A stretch of 64,000 nucleotides of DNA from Janthinobacterium sp. GW458P (GCF_002127585.1 NZ_NEGZ01000015.1:1-64000), one strand, 5' to 3'. Counted from the first letter of the stretch, positions 17,717 to 27,525 are shown. The notes: generated by a model from the sequence alone, not told the origin. Made by a program: numbers and translations.

Positions 17717-19936
17717 TCAGAACTTCATTTCCAGCGTTGCGCGCGCCTGCGGCGAGCTCGGCGAAATGCTGTTGCGCACGATGGTGCCGCTGGCGTCCGT
17801 ATAGGTGGTGTCGCTTTCGAAGTCTTGCGCCAGCAGGTTGGACACGGCCAGGCGCAGCTGGTTCTTCGCATCGAATTTCCACAGTGCATAAATGTCGAGG
17901 TCGCGCCGCGGCGACGTGTAGGCGCTCTGGCGCTCGGTGATGCGCACGGGGCCGCCATTGCGGAAATTGAAGCTGCCGCCCGTGGTCAAGACGCCGTCCG
18001 GCGTCTTGTAGTCGAGACCGACATTGCCGCTGACGGGCGTTTGCTGGTCGAGCCGGTTGTTTGGCCCCGGCACCTGCTCCACTTGCGACCAGTTGCGGCT
18101 GACGCTGGCGCGCAGGTCGATGGCCGGCACGGGCGCGGCCAGCACGGCGCGCAACGGGAACTTCGCTTCCAGTTCCAGTGTCTGCGTATTTGCGCGGCCG
18201 TCGTTGACGGGCGTGGAGACCCAGCGGTCATTGATAAACAGCAAGCCCTGGCGCGTATAGCCATCGATGCGGCGGGCCGAGGCGCGCGCGCTGAGCAGGG
18301 CCCCTTCGGCCCAGTAATGCTCGTACGAAGCGTCGATGCCCAGTGCCAGTTCCGGTTTCAGGTAGGGATTGCCTTCACGGTCGGGATCCGTCTGGCTGTT
18401 GTTGGTCGAGGTATTGCGGCGCGGAATCAGGCTCGCCGTGGGCTGCGCCTTGTACGTGCGCGTCAGGGCCAGGCGCACCTGGTCGCCCTTGGTATCGGGC
18501 AACTTCCACAGGGTTTGCAGCAGCGGACTCCACACGCTGGTGCGCTGGTTCACTTCGTCGTAGGTGTCGCCCGCGCTGCGCGTATCGATGCCTTCCCAGC
18601 GCACGCCCGCATACATCGACCAGCGCGGCGTGATCTCCCATTCATCCTGCACGTACAGGGCCAGGCGCTTGATGGTGGCGTCGAAACCCTCGTCGCTGTT
18701 GACGGGCGGACGCGCGCCCAGCGCCGCCTCGCGCTGGCGGCGCGTTTCGTCGCGCTCCGTGTAGGCGCCGTCCCAGCCCATCGACAGGGCATGGCCGGGC
18801 AGCAAGGGCGAGGAATACTTGCCGGTGGAACTGACGCCGTTTTCCGTCGACTTCACCGCCACCTGGCGCTCCAGCGCCAGGCCGCTGCCGTCGATAAAGC
18901 CCTGCTGCAGGCTGTCGGACGTATTGCGGGCGGCCGAGGCGCCGATCTTCAGTTCCAGTCTGGCGCCGCCGGCCAGTTTGTGCATCCACGTCAGGTCGCT
19001 GCGGCCGAAGGCATTGTGGTTGCTGGAACTGCCCGTGTTGGTGTCGTAATCGGGGCGCAAGCCCTGCAGCGTCTCGGCGCGGCTGAAATTGCGGTGGTTC
19101 GAGCGCCCGCCATTGAAGAAAAATTGCGCCGTCACATTGTCGCCGCCGGCCAGCACCCAGTTCAGGCGCGGCGACAGGTTGATGCCTTCGGGACGGCCAT
19201 CGCCCGTGCCGCTGGTGCGGCGCAGCAGGTTTTGCCGGCCGTCGGGCGCGTAGCCCAGTTCCAGCCCGGGGTTATCGTAATGATAATCGTAGCGGTACAG
19301 CGAGCCGGCCATCGAGTACGAGAAATTGCCGTCGCGGTCAGACAGTTGCAGGTTGACGCTGGGCGAAAAGCTCACGTCGCTGCCCTGCACGCCCAGCTTG
19401 AGTTCGCGCTGCGCCGTTTTGACGGCCTTTTTCAGCACCACGTTGATGGTGCCGGCGATCGACTGCGTGCTGTATTCGGCGCTGGCGGCGTGCAAAATCT
19501 CGATGCGCTCGATGACGTCGGGCGACAGCGTGTCGAGCGAAAAACCGGCCGGCGCCCGTTCGCCGTTGAGCAGGATCTGCGTGTAGCCGCTGCCCAGGCC
19601 GCGCATGCGGATTTCGCCGCCCGAGCGCCCGGCCGCGCCGGACACGGTAATGCCGGGCAAGCGCTTGAGCACGTCGGTGACATTGCTGTCGCCATACTTG
19701 AGGATTTCCTCGCTGCTGACAATCATCTTGCTGGCCGTATCGTCGCGGCGCGGGTCATAGCCGCTGCCCTTGACTTCGACGGTCTGCATGGCGGGCGCGG
19801 CGGCCTTGGCGGCCTTCAGCGGCGCGCCGGCAGGGTCGGTGGCGGCGGGCGTTTCGGATTGCTGGGCCTGGACATTCCAGGCAAACAGGACAGCTGAACA
19901 AACAACGGTGAGGCGGAGGCAAGGGCGTGGCATCAT
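17717..19936 (-). CDS. TonB-dependent outer-membrane receptor
   Basis: A 739-residue outer-membrane transporter. It has a signal peptide (cleavage about residue 24, after NVQA), then a plug domain from about residue 60 (DVLKRLPGITVSG, with RGLGSGYTQILLNGERAP). A beta-barrel follows, ending in the C-terminal aromatic signature LEMKF. The plug resembles the FecA/ferrienterobactin class, but no siderophore-specific feature or Fur box was identified. No TonB or ABC uptake genes are beside it. Start is the first of two adjacent ATGs at 19936/19933, with AGGTC upstream. Confidence 0.88.
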   Translation of the reverse strand: MMPRPCLRLTVVCSAVLFAWNVQAQQSETPAATDPAGAPLKAAKAAAPAMQTVEVKGSGYDPRRDDTASKMIVSSEEILKYGDSNVTDVLKRLPGITVSGAAGRSGGEIRMRGLGSGYTQILLNGERAPAGFSLDTLSPDVIERIEILHAASAEYSTQSIAGTINVVLKKAVKTAQRELKLGVQGSDVSFSPSVNLQLSDRDGNFSYSMAGSLYRYDYHYDNPGLELGYAPDGRQNLLRRTSGTGDGRPEGINLSPRLNWVLAGGDNVTAQFFFNGGRSNHRNFSRAETLQGLRPDYDTNTGSSSNHNAFGRSDLTWMHKLAGGARLELKIGASAARNTSDSLQQGFIDGSGLALERQVAVKSTENGVSSTGKYSSPLLPGHALSMGWDGAYTERDETRRQREAALGARPPVNSDEGFDATIKRLALYVQDEWEITPRWSMYAGVRWEGIDTRSAGDTYDEVNQRTSVWSPLLQTLWKLPDTKGDQVRLALTRTYKAQPTASLIPRRNTSTNNSQTDPDREGNPYLKPELALGIDASYEHYWAEGALLSARASARRIDGYTRQGLLFINDRWVSTPVNDGRANTQTLELEAKFPLRAVLAAPVPAIDLRASVSRNWSQVEQVPGPNNRLDQQTPVSGNVGLDYKTPDGVLTTGGSFNFRNGGPVRITERQSAYTSPRRDLDIYALWKFDAKNQLRLAVSNLLAQDFESDTTYTDASGTIVRNSISPSSPQARATLEMKF

Positions 19937-20176
19937 GACCTGGCTGAAAAAAGTTGGCTGAATAAAAATGGCTAAATGCTAAAAAACAGGCCGCCGTATT
20001 GTGCTGCAATTTTTTCCCACTGACACAGTTTCCTGAAAATATTTCCTAGAGCAAATTAAATTCGGTGGCAGACTGCGATACGCACCCTTGCATACGGCGC
20101 ATATCATTGCGCGCCACATCGCCGCTATAATGCGTTTTCGCCATTATTCCGCTCACCCCGTCAAAGGCTTCCCATC

Positions 20177-21025
20177 GTGTCTGACCGTCTTGCCGTTTTG
20201 CCTCAATATCTGCTGCCCAAGGGCGCGCTGACCAACTTTGCCGGACGCATCGCCGGCGCCAAGGGCGGCGCCATGACCACGCGTTTGATCCGCTGGTTCG
20301 TCGGCCGCTACAACGTCAACATGGATGAGGCGCTGGACCCGGACATCACGCACTACACGAGCTTCAACGATTTCTTTACGCGCGCGCTGCGCCCCGATGC
20401 CCGTCCGCTGGCCCGGGCCGACTACGTCTGCCCCGTCGACGGCCGCATCAGCCAGTTCGGCACGATCGACAAGGACCAGATCTTCCAGGCCAAGGGCCAC
20501 CATTTCAGCACCACGGCCCTGGTGGGCGGCGATGCGGCCCTGGCGGCGCAGTTCGAGCACGGCAGCTTCGCCAATCTGTACCTGAGCCCGCGCGACTACC
20601 ACCGCATCCACATGCCCTGCGACGGCCGTTTGACGCGCATGATTTATGTGCCCGGCGAATTGTTCTCCGTCAACCCGACGACGGCGCGCGGCATTCCCGG
20701 CCTGTTCGCCCGCAACGAGCGCGTCGTCTGCGTGTTCGACACGGCCAACGGCCCCTTCGTCATGACCCTGGTGGGCGCCACCATCGTCGGCAGCATGGCC
20801 ACCGTCTGGCACGGCGTCGTCAACCCGCCCCGCACGGGCGAGATCCGCGACTGGAGCTATGCCAACGACAATGTGGTGCTGAAACAGGGCGAAGAACTGG
20901 GCCGCTTCCTGCTCGGTTCCACCGTCGTGATGCTGTTCCCGCAAGACACCGTGCAATTTAATGCCAGCTGGCAACCGGCCGGCCCCGTGCAACTGGGCGA
21001 AGTCATGGGCAACGTGCCCAGCTAA
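20177..21025 (+). CDS. psd: Phosphatidylserine decarboxylase proenzyme
   Basis: Makes phosphatidylethanolamine from phosphatidylserine at the inner membrane. It has 282 residues, normal for the bacterial type. The self-cleavage motif LGST lies near the C-terminus, with S248 becoming the pyruvoyl group after cleavage at G247-S248. Upstream are YTSFNDFFTRALRP and SPRDYHRIHMPCDG, conserved in Psd. The start is GTG 20177 with AAAGG upstream. TATAAT at 20126-20131 could be its -10, although the matching -35 is poor. Confidence 0.95.
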   Translation: MSDRLAVLPQYLLPKGALTNFAGRIAGAKGGAMTTRLIRWFVGRYNVNMDEALDPDITHYTSFNDFFTRALRPDARPLARADYVCPVDGRISQFGTIDKDQIFQAKGHHFSTTALVGGDAALAAQFEHGSFANLYLSPRDYHRIHMPCDGRLTRMIYVPGELFSVNPTTARGIPGLFARNERVVCVFDTANGPFVMTLVGATIVGSMATVWHGVVNPPRTGEIRDWSYANDNVVLKQGEELGRFLLGSTVVMLFPQDTVQFNASWQPAGPVQLGEVMGNVPS

Positions 21026-21042
21026 GCCTGCGGGATGCGCGC

Positions 21043-21948
21043 CTACACGGGCGCATCCGTGCGATACATTTCCTCCATCAAGTCCAGAAATGCCCGCGTC
21101 TTGGCCGGCATCAAGCGCCGGCCGGGAAACACGGCCCAGCCCGTGACCAGCGGGAAACTCCACTCCGGCAGTACGCGCACCAGTTCCCCCGTCGCCACAT
21201 ACGCCTTGGCGAAGCGGTCCGTGCTGGCCGCGATGCCCACGCCCGTGCAGGCCATGCGTACCAGCAATTCCGGCGAATTCGCCAGCAGGCGCACGGGCAA
21301 GTCGCGCTCCCACGTCGTCTTGCCGCGCATCAAAGTCCAGTGCACGAGGCCGTGCACGGCGCGGGGCAGGCTCAGCAAATCATGGCCATACAGGTCGTCG
21401 GGATGCTCGGGCAAGCCGTGCACGCTCGTGTATTGCGGCGAGGCATATAGCGCCAGCGTGCTGAAGGCCACGCGGCGCGCCGCCAGGCTGGCGTCGTCGG
21501 GCAAGTTGCCCATGCGGATGGCCAGGTCGAAATTTTCTTCCAGCAAGTCCACGCGGCGCGCCGACAAGTCCAGTTCCAGCGAAATGGCCGGATAGCGGCG
21601 CACGAATTCGGCCAGCACCTGGCGCATCAGCGCGTCGCCGAAGTCGGCCGGCATGGAAATGCGCAGCAAGCCGCTGGGGCCCGCCTGCCGGTGCTGCGCC
21701 AGCGCGCCGGCCGCCTCCGTCTCTTCCACCACCTTGCGCGCATGTTCGAGCAGGCTGGCGCCAAACTCCGTCAGCGCCAGCTTGCGCGTGGTGCGCAGCA
21801 GCAGCCGTTCGCCCAGCTTCGCTTCCAGCTGCGAGATGCGGCGCGACAGGGTCGACTTGGGCAAGTCCACGCGCACGGCGGCACGACTGAAACTGCCGCA
21901 CTCGACGACGCGGGCAAACAGCAGCAAATCTCCGGGATCGATATCCAT
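21043..21948 (-). CDS. LysR-family transcriptional regulator
   Basis: A 301-residue DNA-binding regulator. It has a winged helix-turn-helix at residues 5-65 (LLLFARVVECGSFSRAAVRV, then LPKSTLSRRISQLEAKLGERLL) and an effector-binding domain from about 90 to 290. It is divergent from azoR with 125 bp between the starts. LysR proteins typically control the divergent gene, so azoR and pirin are the likely targets in response to quinones or electrophiles (inference). Confidence 0.92.
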   Translation of the reverse strand: MDIDPGDLLLFARVVECGSFSRAAVRVDLPKSTLSRRISQLEAKLGERLLLRTTRKLALTEFGASLLEHARKVVEETEAAGALAQHRQAGPSGLLRISMPADFGDALMRQVLAEFVRRYPAISLELDLSARRVDLLEENFDLAIRMGNLPDDASLAARRVAFSTLALYASPQYTSVHGLPEHPDDLYGHDLLSLPRAVHGLVHWTLMRGKTTWERDLPVRLLANSPELLVRMACTGVGIAASTDRFAKAYVATGELVRVLPEWSFPLVTGWAVFPGRRLMPAKTRAFLDLMEEMYRTDAPV

Positions 21949-22073
21949 CGCTTACCTTTACGCTCAATTGTTCCATGAGTGGATTAATGTTATCCATTTT
22001 AACGGCTTCCGCATCAATTTTGGAATTGCTATAGTTCATCCATCGCAAGACACCTCACAACGGAGAAAACAAG

Positions 22074-22673
22074 ATGAACATCCTGCAAATCAATTCCAGC
22101 GCCCGCAGCACCGGCTCCGCCTCGACCCGCCTGGCTGACGCCATCGTTGCCCGCGTGCAAGCAGCCAACCCCGGCGCCGCCCTGGCGCGCCGCGACCTGG
22201 CTGCCCAGCCGCATCCCGTGCTCGACGAACCTACCCTGCAAGCGCTGTTCACCCCGGCAGACAAGCGTACGCCGGAACAGGCGGCCCGCATCGCCCTGGA
22301 CGACGCGCTGATTGCGCAAGTGCAAGCGGCGGACGTCATCGTCATCGGCGCGCCCATGTACAACTTCGGCATCACCGTGCAACTGAAAAGCTGGTTCGAC
22401 GCAATTGCCCGCGCCAACGTCACCTTCAAGTACACGGAAAACGGCCCCGTCGGCCTCTTGACCGGCAAGAAAGTCTACGTGGGCCTGTCCCGCGGCGGCT
22501 TGCACCGCGACAGCGCCAACGACAGCCAGGTGCCTTACCTGAACACCATGTTCGGCTTCCTGGGCATGACGGACGTGCAGTACGTATATTCGGAAGGCAT
22601 GGGCATGGGTCCGGAAGCCGTGGCCAAGGCACAGGCGCTAGCCGATGCCGAGATCAACGCGATCCTGGTATAA
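22074..22673 (+). CDS. azoR: FMN-dependent NADH:quinone reductase / azoreductase
   Basis: Flavodoxin-fold reductase of 199 residues that reduces quinones and azo compounds with NADH. It shows the N-terminal FMN site [12 protein letters not shown] (residues 6-17), [21 protein letters not shown] at about 98-118, and LSRGGLH at 141-147. The ATG at 22074 follows GGAG. It precedes the pirin gene by 68 bp; a 9-bp GC-rich hairpin (22701-22723) lies between them without a T-run. Quinone-reductase next to pirin (quercetinase fold) is a common LysR-controlled detoxification pair. Confidence 0.93.
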   Translation: MNILQINSSARSTGSASTRLADAIVARVQAANPGAALARRDLAAQPHPVLDEPTLQALFTPADKRTPEQAARIALDDALIAQVQAADVIVIGAPMYNFGITVQLKSWFDAIARANVTFKYTENGPVGLLTGKKVYVGLSRGGLHRDSANDSQVPYLNTMFGFLGMTDVQYVYSEGMGMGPEAVAKAQALADAEINAILV

Positions 22674-22741
22674 ATACAAAGATTGATGGGCATCAAACCG
22701 GGACGGCGCGCGAGCGCCGTTCCTCCCGACTGGAGAACACA

Positions 22742-23617
22742 ATGAGCGACATCACCACCGTCAACAAGCCACGCGCCGTCGAGCGCGTGATCGCCGGCCA
22801 GGCCGTCATGGATGGCGCCGGCGTGAAGATCAACCGCGTGCTGACGCAGCAGCTGCAGCGCCGCCTCGACCCGTTCTTGATGCTCGACAACTTTGCCAGC
22901 GACCAGCCGAACGACTACATCGCCGGCTTCCCCGAGCATCCGCACCGGGGGTTCGAGACAGTCTCGTACATGATCACGGGGCGCATGCGCCACAAGGACA
23001 GCGCGGGCCACGAAGGCTTGCTGACTTCGGGCGGCGTGCAATGGATGACGGCCGGCAGCGGCGTGATCCACTCGGAAATGCCGGAGCAGGAAGCGGGCGT
23101 GATGGAAGGGTTCCAGCTGTGGCTGAACCTGCCCGCGCGCGACAAGATGCGCACGCCGTGGTACCGCGATTTCACGAGCAGCGAAATCCCCCGCTACACG
23201 ACGGACGCGGGCGTGACCGTGCAAGTGATCGCCGGCGAGAGCCATGGCGTGGCGGGCGCCGTGCAGCGCGAACTGACGCAGCCGCTGTACCTCGACATCG
23301 ACTTGCCGGCCGGCGCCAGCTTCGAGCAACCCTTGCCGCCAGGCCATAACGCCTTCCTGTACGCCTTCCGCGGCGAAGTGCGGGTGGACGGCAAGGCCGT
23401 GCCCGCCCTGCGCATGGCCATCTTCGCCAATACGCCAGGCAGCGACGGCGTGCGCATCGAAGCGCCCGCAGGCGGCCGCGTGATCCTCGTCGCCGGCCAG
23501 CCCCTGAACGAGCCCATCGCACAATATGGCCCGTTTGTCATGAATACCCAGGCGGAAGTGTTCCAGGCCGTGCAGGATTTCCGCGAAGGCAAGTTTGGCG
23601 AGACTGCCTCGCAGTAA
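22742..23617 (+). CDS. Pirin-family bicupin protein
   Basis: A 291-residue pirin with N- and C-terminal cupin domains. The metal-site motif HPHRGFETVSYM lies at about residues 61-72, and further ligands lie in the segment ending SGVIHSEMPE (about 108-117). Some pirins are quercetin 2,3-dioxygenases and others are redox regulators; activity here is not known. The ATG follows GGAGAAC. It is followed by a strong intrinsic terminator, so azoR-pirin form a closed unit. Confidence 0.93.
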   Translation: MSDITTVNKPRAVERVIAGQAVMDGAGVKINRVLTQQLQRRLDPFLMLDNFASDQPNDYIAGFPEHPHRGFETVSYMITGRMRHKDSAGHEGLLTSGGVQWMTAGSGVIHSEMPEQEAGVMEGFQLWLNLPARDKMRTPWYRDFTSSEIPRYTTDAGVTVQVIAGESHGVAGAVQRELTQPLYLDIDLPAGASFEQPLPPGHNAFLYAFRGEVRVDGKAVPALRMAIFANTPGSDGVRIEAPAGGRVILVAGQPLNEPIAQYGPFVMNTQAEVFQAVQDFREGKFGETASQ

Positions 23618-23635
23618 TATTGTTTCGTATCAAGA

Positions 23636-23673
23636 AAAGACCTGCTGCGCCTCCGGGCCTGCAGGTCTTTTTT
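23636..23673 (+). terminator. Intrinsic terminator after the pirin gene
   Basis: A 10-bp stem AAAGACCTGC / GCAGGTCTTT with a 15-base loop, followed directly by more T residues, 19 bp after the pirin stop codon. Confidence 0.9.
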
Positions 23674-23736
23674 CGTGCCGACTATTTTGTTACTTTTCAT
23701 TTACACTAACGGCAACCTCATTCAACAAAGCATTCC

Positions 23737-24687
23737 ATGCAGCCGACGCACACCGAACACGACGCCACCCATTTGCACGCCCACCTGAAGGGCGACGCCA
23801 AGCACACGCACTCGTTCGAGGGGCGCAGCCAGAGCATCCTCGCGTGGGCGCTGGGCCTGACCCTGTCGTTTGCCGGCATCGAGGTGGCGGCCGGCTTCCT
23901 GTCCAATTCGCTGGCGCTGATTTCCGACGCGGGCCACATGGTCACGGACGCGGCCGCGCTGGGCCTGGCCCTGCTGGCGCAACTGATCGCGCGCCGCCCG
24001 CCCTCGCCGCGCCACTCGTTCGGCTTTGGCCGCGCCGAGGCGCTGGCCGCCTTCGTCAACGGCCTGGCCATGCTGTGCGTGGTGGGCTGGATCTGCTATG
24101 AAGCCGTGCTGCGCTTTTCCGCCCCGCAACCCGTCAAGGGCGGCATGGTCTTCATCGTCGCCTTCATCGGCCTGGCGATCAACGTGGTGGTGGCGTGGGT
24201 ATTGTCGAAGGACAAGCAAAGCGTGAACACGCGCGCCGCCCTCGTGCACGTGATGGGCGATTTGCTCGGTTCCGTCGCCGCCATCATCGCCGGCGCCGTG
24301 ATTTACTTCACGGGCTGGATGCAGATCGACCCGCTGCTGTCCGTGCTGGTATCGCTGCTGATCCTGAAATCGACGTTCGGCGTGCTGCGCGAGTCCTACC
24401 ATTTCCTGATGGAAGGCGTGCCGCACCACATCGACTACATCGAAGTGGGCACGGACGTGGAGCAGGTGGACGGCGTGATTGCCGTACACGATCTGCATGT
24501 GTGGGACATGTCGCCGGGCCAGCCGGCCCTGATCGGCCACGTGGAAATCGAGCACCTCGACCATTGGCCAAAGGTATTGCGCGCGATCAAGAAGATGTTG
24601 CTGGCCAAGCATGGCATCGACCATATTACTTTGCAGCCAGAGACGGCGGCAATGGCGGGGTTGCATCAGGGTGACAAGACCCACTAA
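23737..24687 (+). CDS. CDF-family divalent metal cation exporter (CzcD/ZitB-like)
   Basis: Inner-membrane metal/proton antiporter of 316 residues. The His-rich N-terminus (HLHAHLKGDAKHTHSFEG) is typical of zinc/cobalt exporters. Six helices follow, with metal-site residues in SLALISDAGHMVTDA (helix 2) and ALVHVMGDLLGS (helix 5). The cytoplasmic C-terminal domain has VHDLHVWDMSPGQPALIGHVEIE. Zn2+, Co2+, Cd2+ or Ni2+ are possible substrates; HxxxD in helix 5 favours zinc-type transport. It is a single gene, with the repeat element starting 24 bp after its stop. Confidence 0.92.
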   Translation: MQPTHTEHDATHLHAHLKGDAKHTHSFEGRSQSILAWALGLTLSFAGIEVAAGFLSNSLALISDAGHMVTDAAALGLALLAQLIARRPPSPRHSFGFGRAEALAAFVNGLAMLCVVGWICYEAVLRFSAPQPVKGGMVFIVAFIGLAINVVVAWVLSKDKQSVNTRAALVHVMGDLLGSVAAIIAGAVIYFTGWMQIDPLLSVLVSLLILKSTFGVLRESYHFLMEGVPHHIDYIEVGTDVEQVDGVIAVHDLHVWDMSPGQPALIGHVEIEHLDHWPKVLRAIKKMLLAKHGIDHITLQPETAAMAGLHQGDKTH

Positions 24688-24710
24688 CAGGCATTTCAAC
24701 AAACATCACA

Positions 24711-24828
24711 ACGCCTGACAAAACCGTAGCGAGCGGAAGGGAGGGGTGGCTAAGAAGCGCAACCGTACGAAGGTACGGTGAGCATCGCAGGCCGCCTATA
24801 CCGACGCGCAGTAGGTTTGGTCAGACGT
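24711..24828 (+). repeat. 118-bp dispersed structured repeat, copy 2
   Basis: Ends ACGCCTGAC and GTCAGACGT pair with one mismatch, extended inward by AAACC/GGTTT. The central hairpin is ACCGTAC-GAAG-GTACGGT. It aligns without gaps to the other copies. It ends two bases after the relA stop codon (minus strand), the same spacing that copy 1 has to its neighbour, and lies antisense to relA. Confidence 0.9.
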
Positions 24829-24830
24829 CC

Positions 24831-27080
24831 TCAACTGCGCCGCGCTTCTAACACCCCACTCACATCCTTGATCACATTCAGCGCCTTCAACAACTGCGCC
24901 GTCGAGCTGATCTCGGCCGTAAACGTCATGCGGGCCTGGCCCTTGGCGCTTTGGGTGTTGACGCCGATCACGTTGATCTTTTCACGCGAAAAGATTTCGG
25001 AGATGTCGCGCAGCAAGCCCTGGCGGTCGCCAGCAAGAATAAAAATGTCGACCGGATACACGGTGTCGTGGCCCGTGCTGCCCCACTCGGTAAAAATCAC
25101 GCGCTCGGGCGCCTTGGCGCGCATTTCCTCGAAATTCTTGCAGGTGGCGCGGTGGATGGAGACGCCCTTGCCGCGCGTGACGAAACCGACGATGCTGTCC
25201 GGCGGCGCCGGCTTGCAGCACTTGGCCAGCACCGTCATCAAGCCCTCGGTACCGACCACCAGCACGCCGGACTTGGCGCCCTGCTCCACGCTGGAGGCGC
25301 GGCTCTTGCCGACCAGCACGGCGTCTTCCGGCACCACCACTTCGCCATTGTCGTGCAGCGCCTGCTCCACGTGGCGCAGGCTGAATTCATCCTTGCCCAC
25401 CGACAGGAACAGCTCGTCGACCTTCGCAAAACCGAGCTTTTGCGCCAGCGCCTCGAGGTTGACGGCCGTCTTGCCTTCGCGCTGCAGCGACTTTTCCACC
25501 AGCGAGCGGCCGTGGGCCAGGGTTTCCTGCATGTCGATGGCATGGAACCAGGCGCGGATCTTCGAGCGCGTGCGCGTGCTGACGGCGTAGCCGGCGCTGA
25601 GCCAGTCGCGCGACGGCCCGGCCGTGCCCGGCGCGCCCTTGGCCGTGATGATTTCGCAGGTCTGGCCGTTCTTCAGCTGCGTATTCAGGGGCACCATGAT
25701 GCCGTCGACCTTGGCGCCGCGGCAGCGGTGGCCCACGTCCGTATGCAGGTGATACGCAAAGTCGACGGGCGTGGCGCCCACGGGCAATTCCAGCACGCGC
25801 GCCTGCGGCGTCATGACGAAGATGCGGTCATCCAGGGTGGCGGACTTGAGCTTTTCCACCCATTCGCGCTGGATTTCTTCCTGGCCCACGACGGCGTCGG
25901 CCACCTCCGTTTTCCAGGCCAGCAACTGGCGCAGCCAGGCGATCTTTTCGTCGTATTTCTGGCCGGCAAAGTTCGAGCCGCCCTCTTCCTTGTAGCGCCA
26001 GTGCGCGGCCACGCCGTATTCGGCAAAGCTGTGCATTTCATTCGTGCGTATCTGCACTTCCAGCGGGCGGCCATCCTCGGCCGTCACCACCGTGTGCAGC
26101 GACTGGTAACCGTTGGGTTTCGGGCGCGAAATGTAATCGTCGAACTCCTTCGGGATGGGGGTCCAGATATTGTGGACCACGCCCAGCACCGTGTAGCAGG
26201 TTTTCACGTCGGCAACGATGACGCGGAAGGCGCGCACGTCGTACAGGGCCGTAAAGTCCAGTTCCTTGCCGCGCATCTTGTTCCAGATGCTGTAAATGTG
26301 TTTCGGGCGGCCAAATACTTCCGCCTGGATGCCGGCCGAAGCCAGTTCCGTCTGCAGGCGCAGAATCGCCGAGGACACGAAGCCCTCGCGCATCATGCGC
26401 TTTTCTTCCAGCATCTTGGCGATGCGTTTATACGCTTCCGGCTCGATGAAGCGGAACGATAAATCTTCCAGTTCCCACTTCAGCTGCCAGATGCCGAGGC
26501 GGTTGGCCAGCGGCGCATACAAATCCAGTGTTTCCTTGCCGTACTCGCGCGTCATTTCATTGAACAGCTTCAAGTCGGCAAAGTAGCGCAAGGTCGTCAC
26601 GCAGGCGGCCAGGCGCACCAGCACGACGCGCATGTCGGAGGCCATGGCCAGCAACATCTTGCGCAAGGTTTCCACCTGGGCCACGGCTTGCTGCGCCGCA
26701 TTCTTGCCACGCCCGCCGGCGCCGCCGTGCTGCGCCTGGGTCAGCGCGCGCAGCCGGATCAGCTGGCGCACGCCTGTCGCCAGGTCGCACACCTGCTTGC
26801 CGAAGCGCGGCTCGATGTCCGCCGCCGTGTCCGGCTCAAGCAGGGTCAGCTCGAACATCAGGCCGGCAATGCGCGTTTCCGCATCGCTGCGCAGGAAAGC
26901 CAGCGTAGTAGCCACGCCGATGGCGAACTCCAGCGCGGAGCGGCCGGCAAAGGTCTGCTTGTCGCCATACGCTGCGGTGGCATACGCGAGCGCATCCAGC
27001 ACGCGCGCGCTGTCCGGCGCACTCAAGCCCTCTACCAGTTGTTCCGATGTGGCGCTATTCGGGGCCGAGATGGAAACCAT
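24831..27080 (-). CDS. relA: GTP pyrophosphokinase RelA (monofunctional (p)ppGpp synthetase)
   Basis: A 749-residue ribosome-associated alarmone synthetase. Domains in order: a degenerate HD hydrolase domain (about 30-180), synthetase domain (about 230-360), TGS (about 405-465), helical/zinc region, and C-terminal ACT (about 670-749). In the HD domain the catalytic His-Asp is replaced (AGLMFELTLLEPD), so hydrolysis should be lost, as expected for RelA rather than SpoT. Synthetase motifs GKELDFTALYDVRAFRV and RPKPNGYQSLHTVV are intact. The ATG follows AAGGTAT. It is third in a run hydrolase-ridA-relA with gaps of 54 and 40 bp. Confidence 0.95.
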   Translation of the reverse strand: MVSISAPNSATSEQLVEGLSAPDSARVLDALAYATAAYGDKQTFAGRSALEFAIGVATTLAFLRSDAETRIAGLMFELTLLEPDTAADIEPRFGKQVCDLATGVRQLIRLRALTQAQHGGAGGRGKNAAQQAVAQVETLRKMLLAMASDMRVVLVRLAACVTTLRYFADLKLFNEMTREYGKETLDLYAPLANRLGIWQLKWELEDLSFRFIEPEAYKRIAKMLEEKRMMREGFVSSAILRLQTELASAGIQAEVFGRPKHIYSIWNKMRGKELDFTALYDVRAFRVIVADVKTCYTVLGVVHNIWTPIPKEFDDYISRPKPNGYQSLHTVVTAEDGRPLEVQIRTNEMHSFAEYGVAAHWRYKEEGGSNFAGQKYDEKIAWLRQLLAWKTEVADAVVGQEEIQREWVEKLKSATLDDRIFVMTPQARVLELPVGATPVDFAYHLHTDVGHRCRGAKVDGIMVPLNTQLKNGQTCEIITAKGAPGTAGPSRDWLSAGYAVSTRTRSKIRAWFHAIDMQETLAHGRSLVEKSLQREGKTAVNLEALAQKLGFAKVDELFLSVGKDEFSLRHVEQALHDNGEVVVPEDAVLVGKSRASSVEQGAKSGVLVVGTEGLMTVLAKCCKPAPPDSIVGFVTRGKGVSIHRATCKNFEEMRAKAPERVIFTEWGSTGHDTVYPVDIFILAGDRQGLLRDISEIFSREKINVIGVNTQSAKGQARMTFTAEISSTAQLLKALNVIKDVSGVLEARRS

Positions 27081-27120
27081 GTGATACCTTATAAACTTAA
27101 CAACTCAATAACTGAATAAC

Positions 27121-27471
27121 TTAGCGTTCTGCAGCGATGATGACGATTTCTACCAGGCAAGCCGGATTGGCCAGCTTCGCTTCCACCGTGGCGCGCGGCG
27201 GCGTGTGGCTTGATGCGACCCAGTCGTCCCACACTGCATTCATGCCGTCGAAATCCTTCATGTCGGCGATGTAGATCTGGCATGACAGGATGCAAGTCTT
27301 GTCGCTGCCCGCTTCCATCAGCAAACGGTCGACGTGACCGAGCACTTCGCGCGTCTGGCCGACGATGTCCTGCGTCGTGTCTTCGGCGATCTGACCCGCC
27401 AGGTAGATGGTGCTGTTGTGTATCGCTACTTCAGACAGGCGTTTGCCTACGTGCAGTCGTGTAATTTCCAT
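27121..27471 (-). CDS. RidA-family (YjgF/YER057c/UK114) protein
   Basis: A small cytoplasmic trimeric enzyme of 116 residues. The family deaminates reactive enamine/imine intermediates of PLP enzymes. The key arginine lies in PPRATVEAKLANPACLVEI (about residues 92-110), and the beginning LSEVAIHNSTIYLAGQIAED matches the family. It is more like the Rid1-7 subgroups than archetypal RidA, so the exact activity is uncertain. It lies 40 bp upstream of relA on the same strand and is probably co-transcribed with it. Confidence 0.88.
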   Translation of the reverse strand: MEITRLHVGKRLSEVAIHNSTIYLAGQIAEDTTQDIVGQTREVLGHVDRLLMEAGSDKTCILSCQIYIADMKDFDGMNAVWDDWVASSHTPPRATVEAKLANPACLVEIVIIAAER

Positions 27472-27525
27472 GCTTCTTCTTTCGGTTGTTTCAAAATCGG
27501 TACAGCGGTACTGCTTGATATCTGA

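Noticed and set aside
22701-22723. GC-rich hairpin between azoR and pirin as a terminator
   Set aside because: A stem of about 9 bp with GCGA loop is real, but no T-run follows and the genes look co-transcribed; noted only in the azoR entry.
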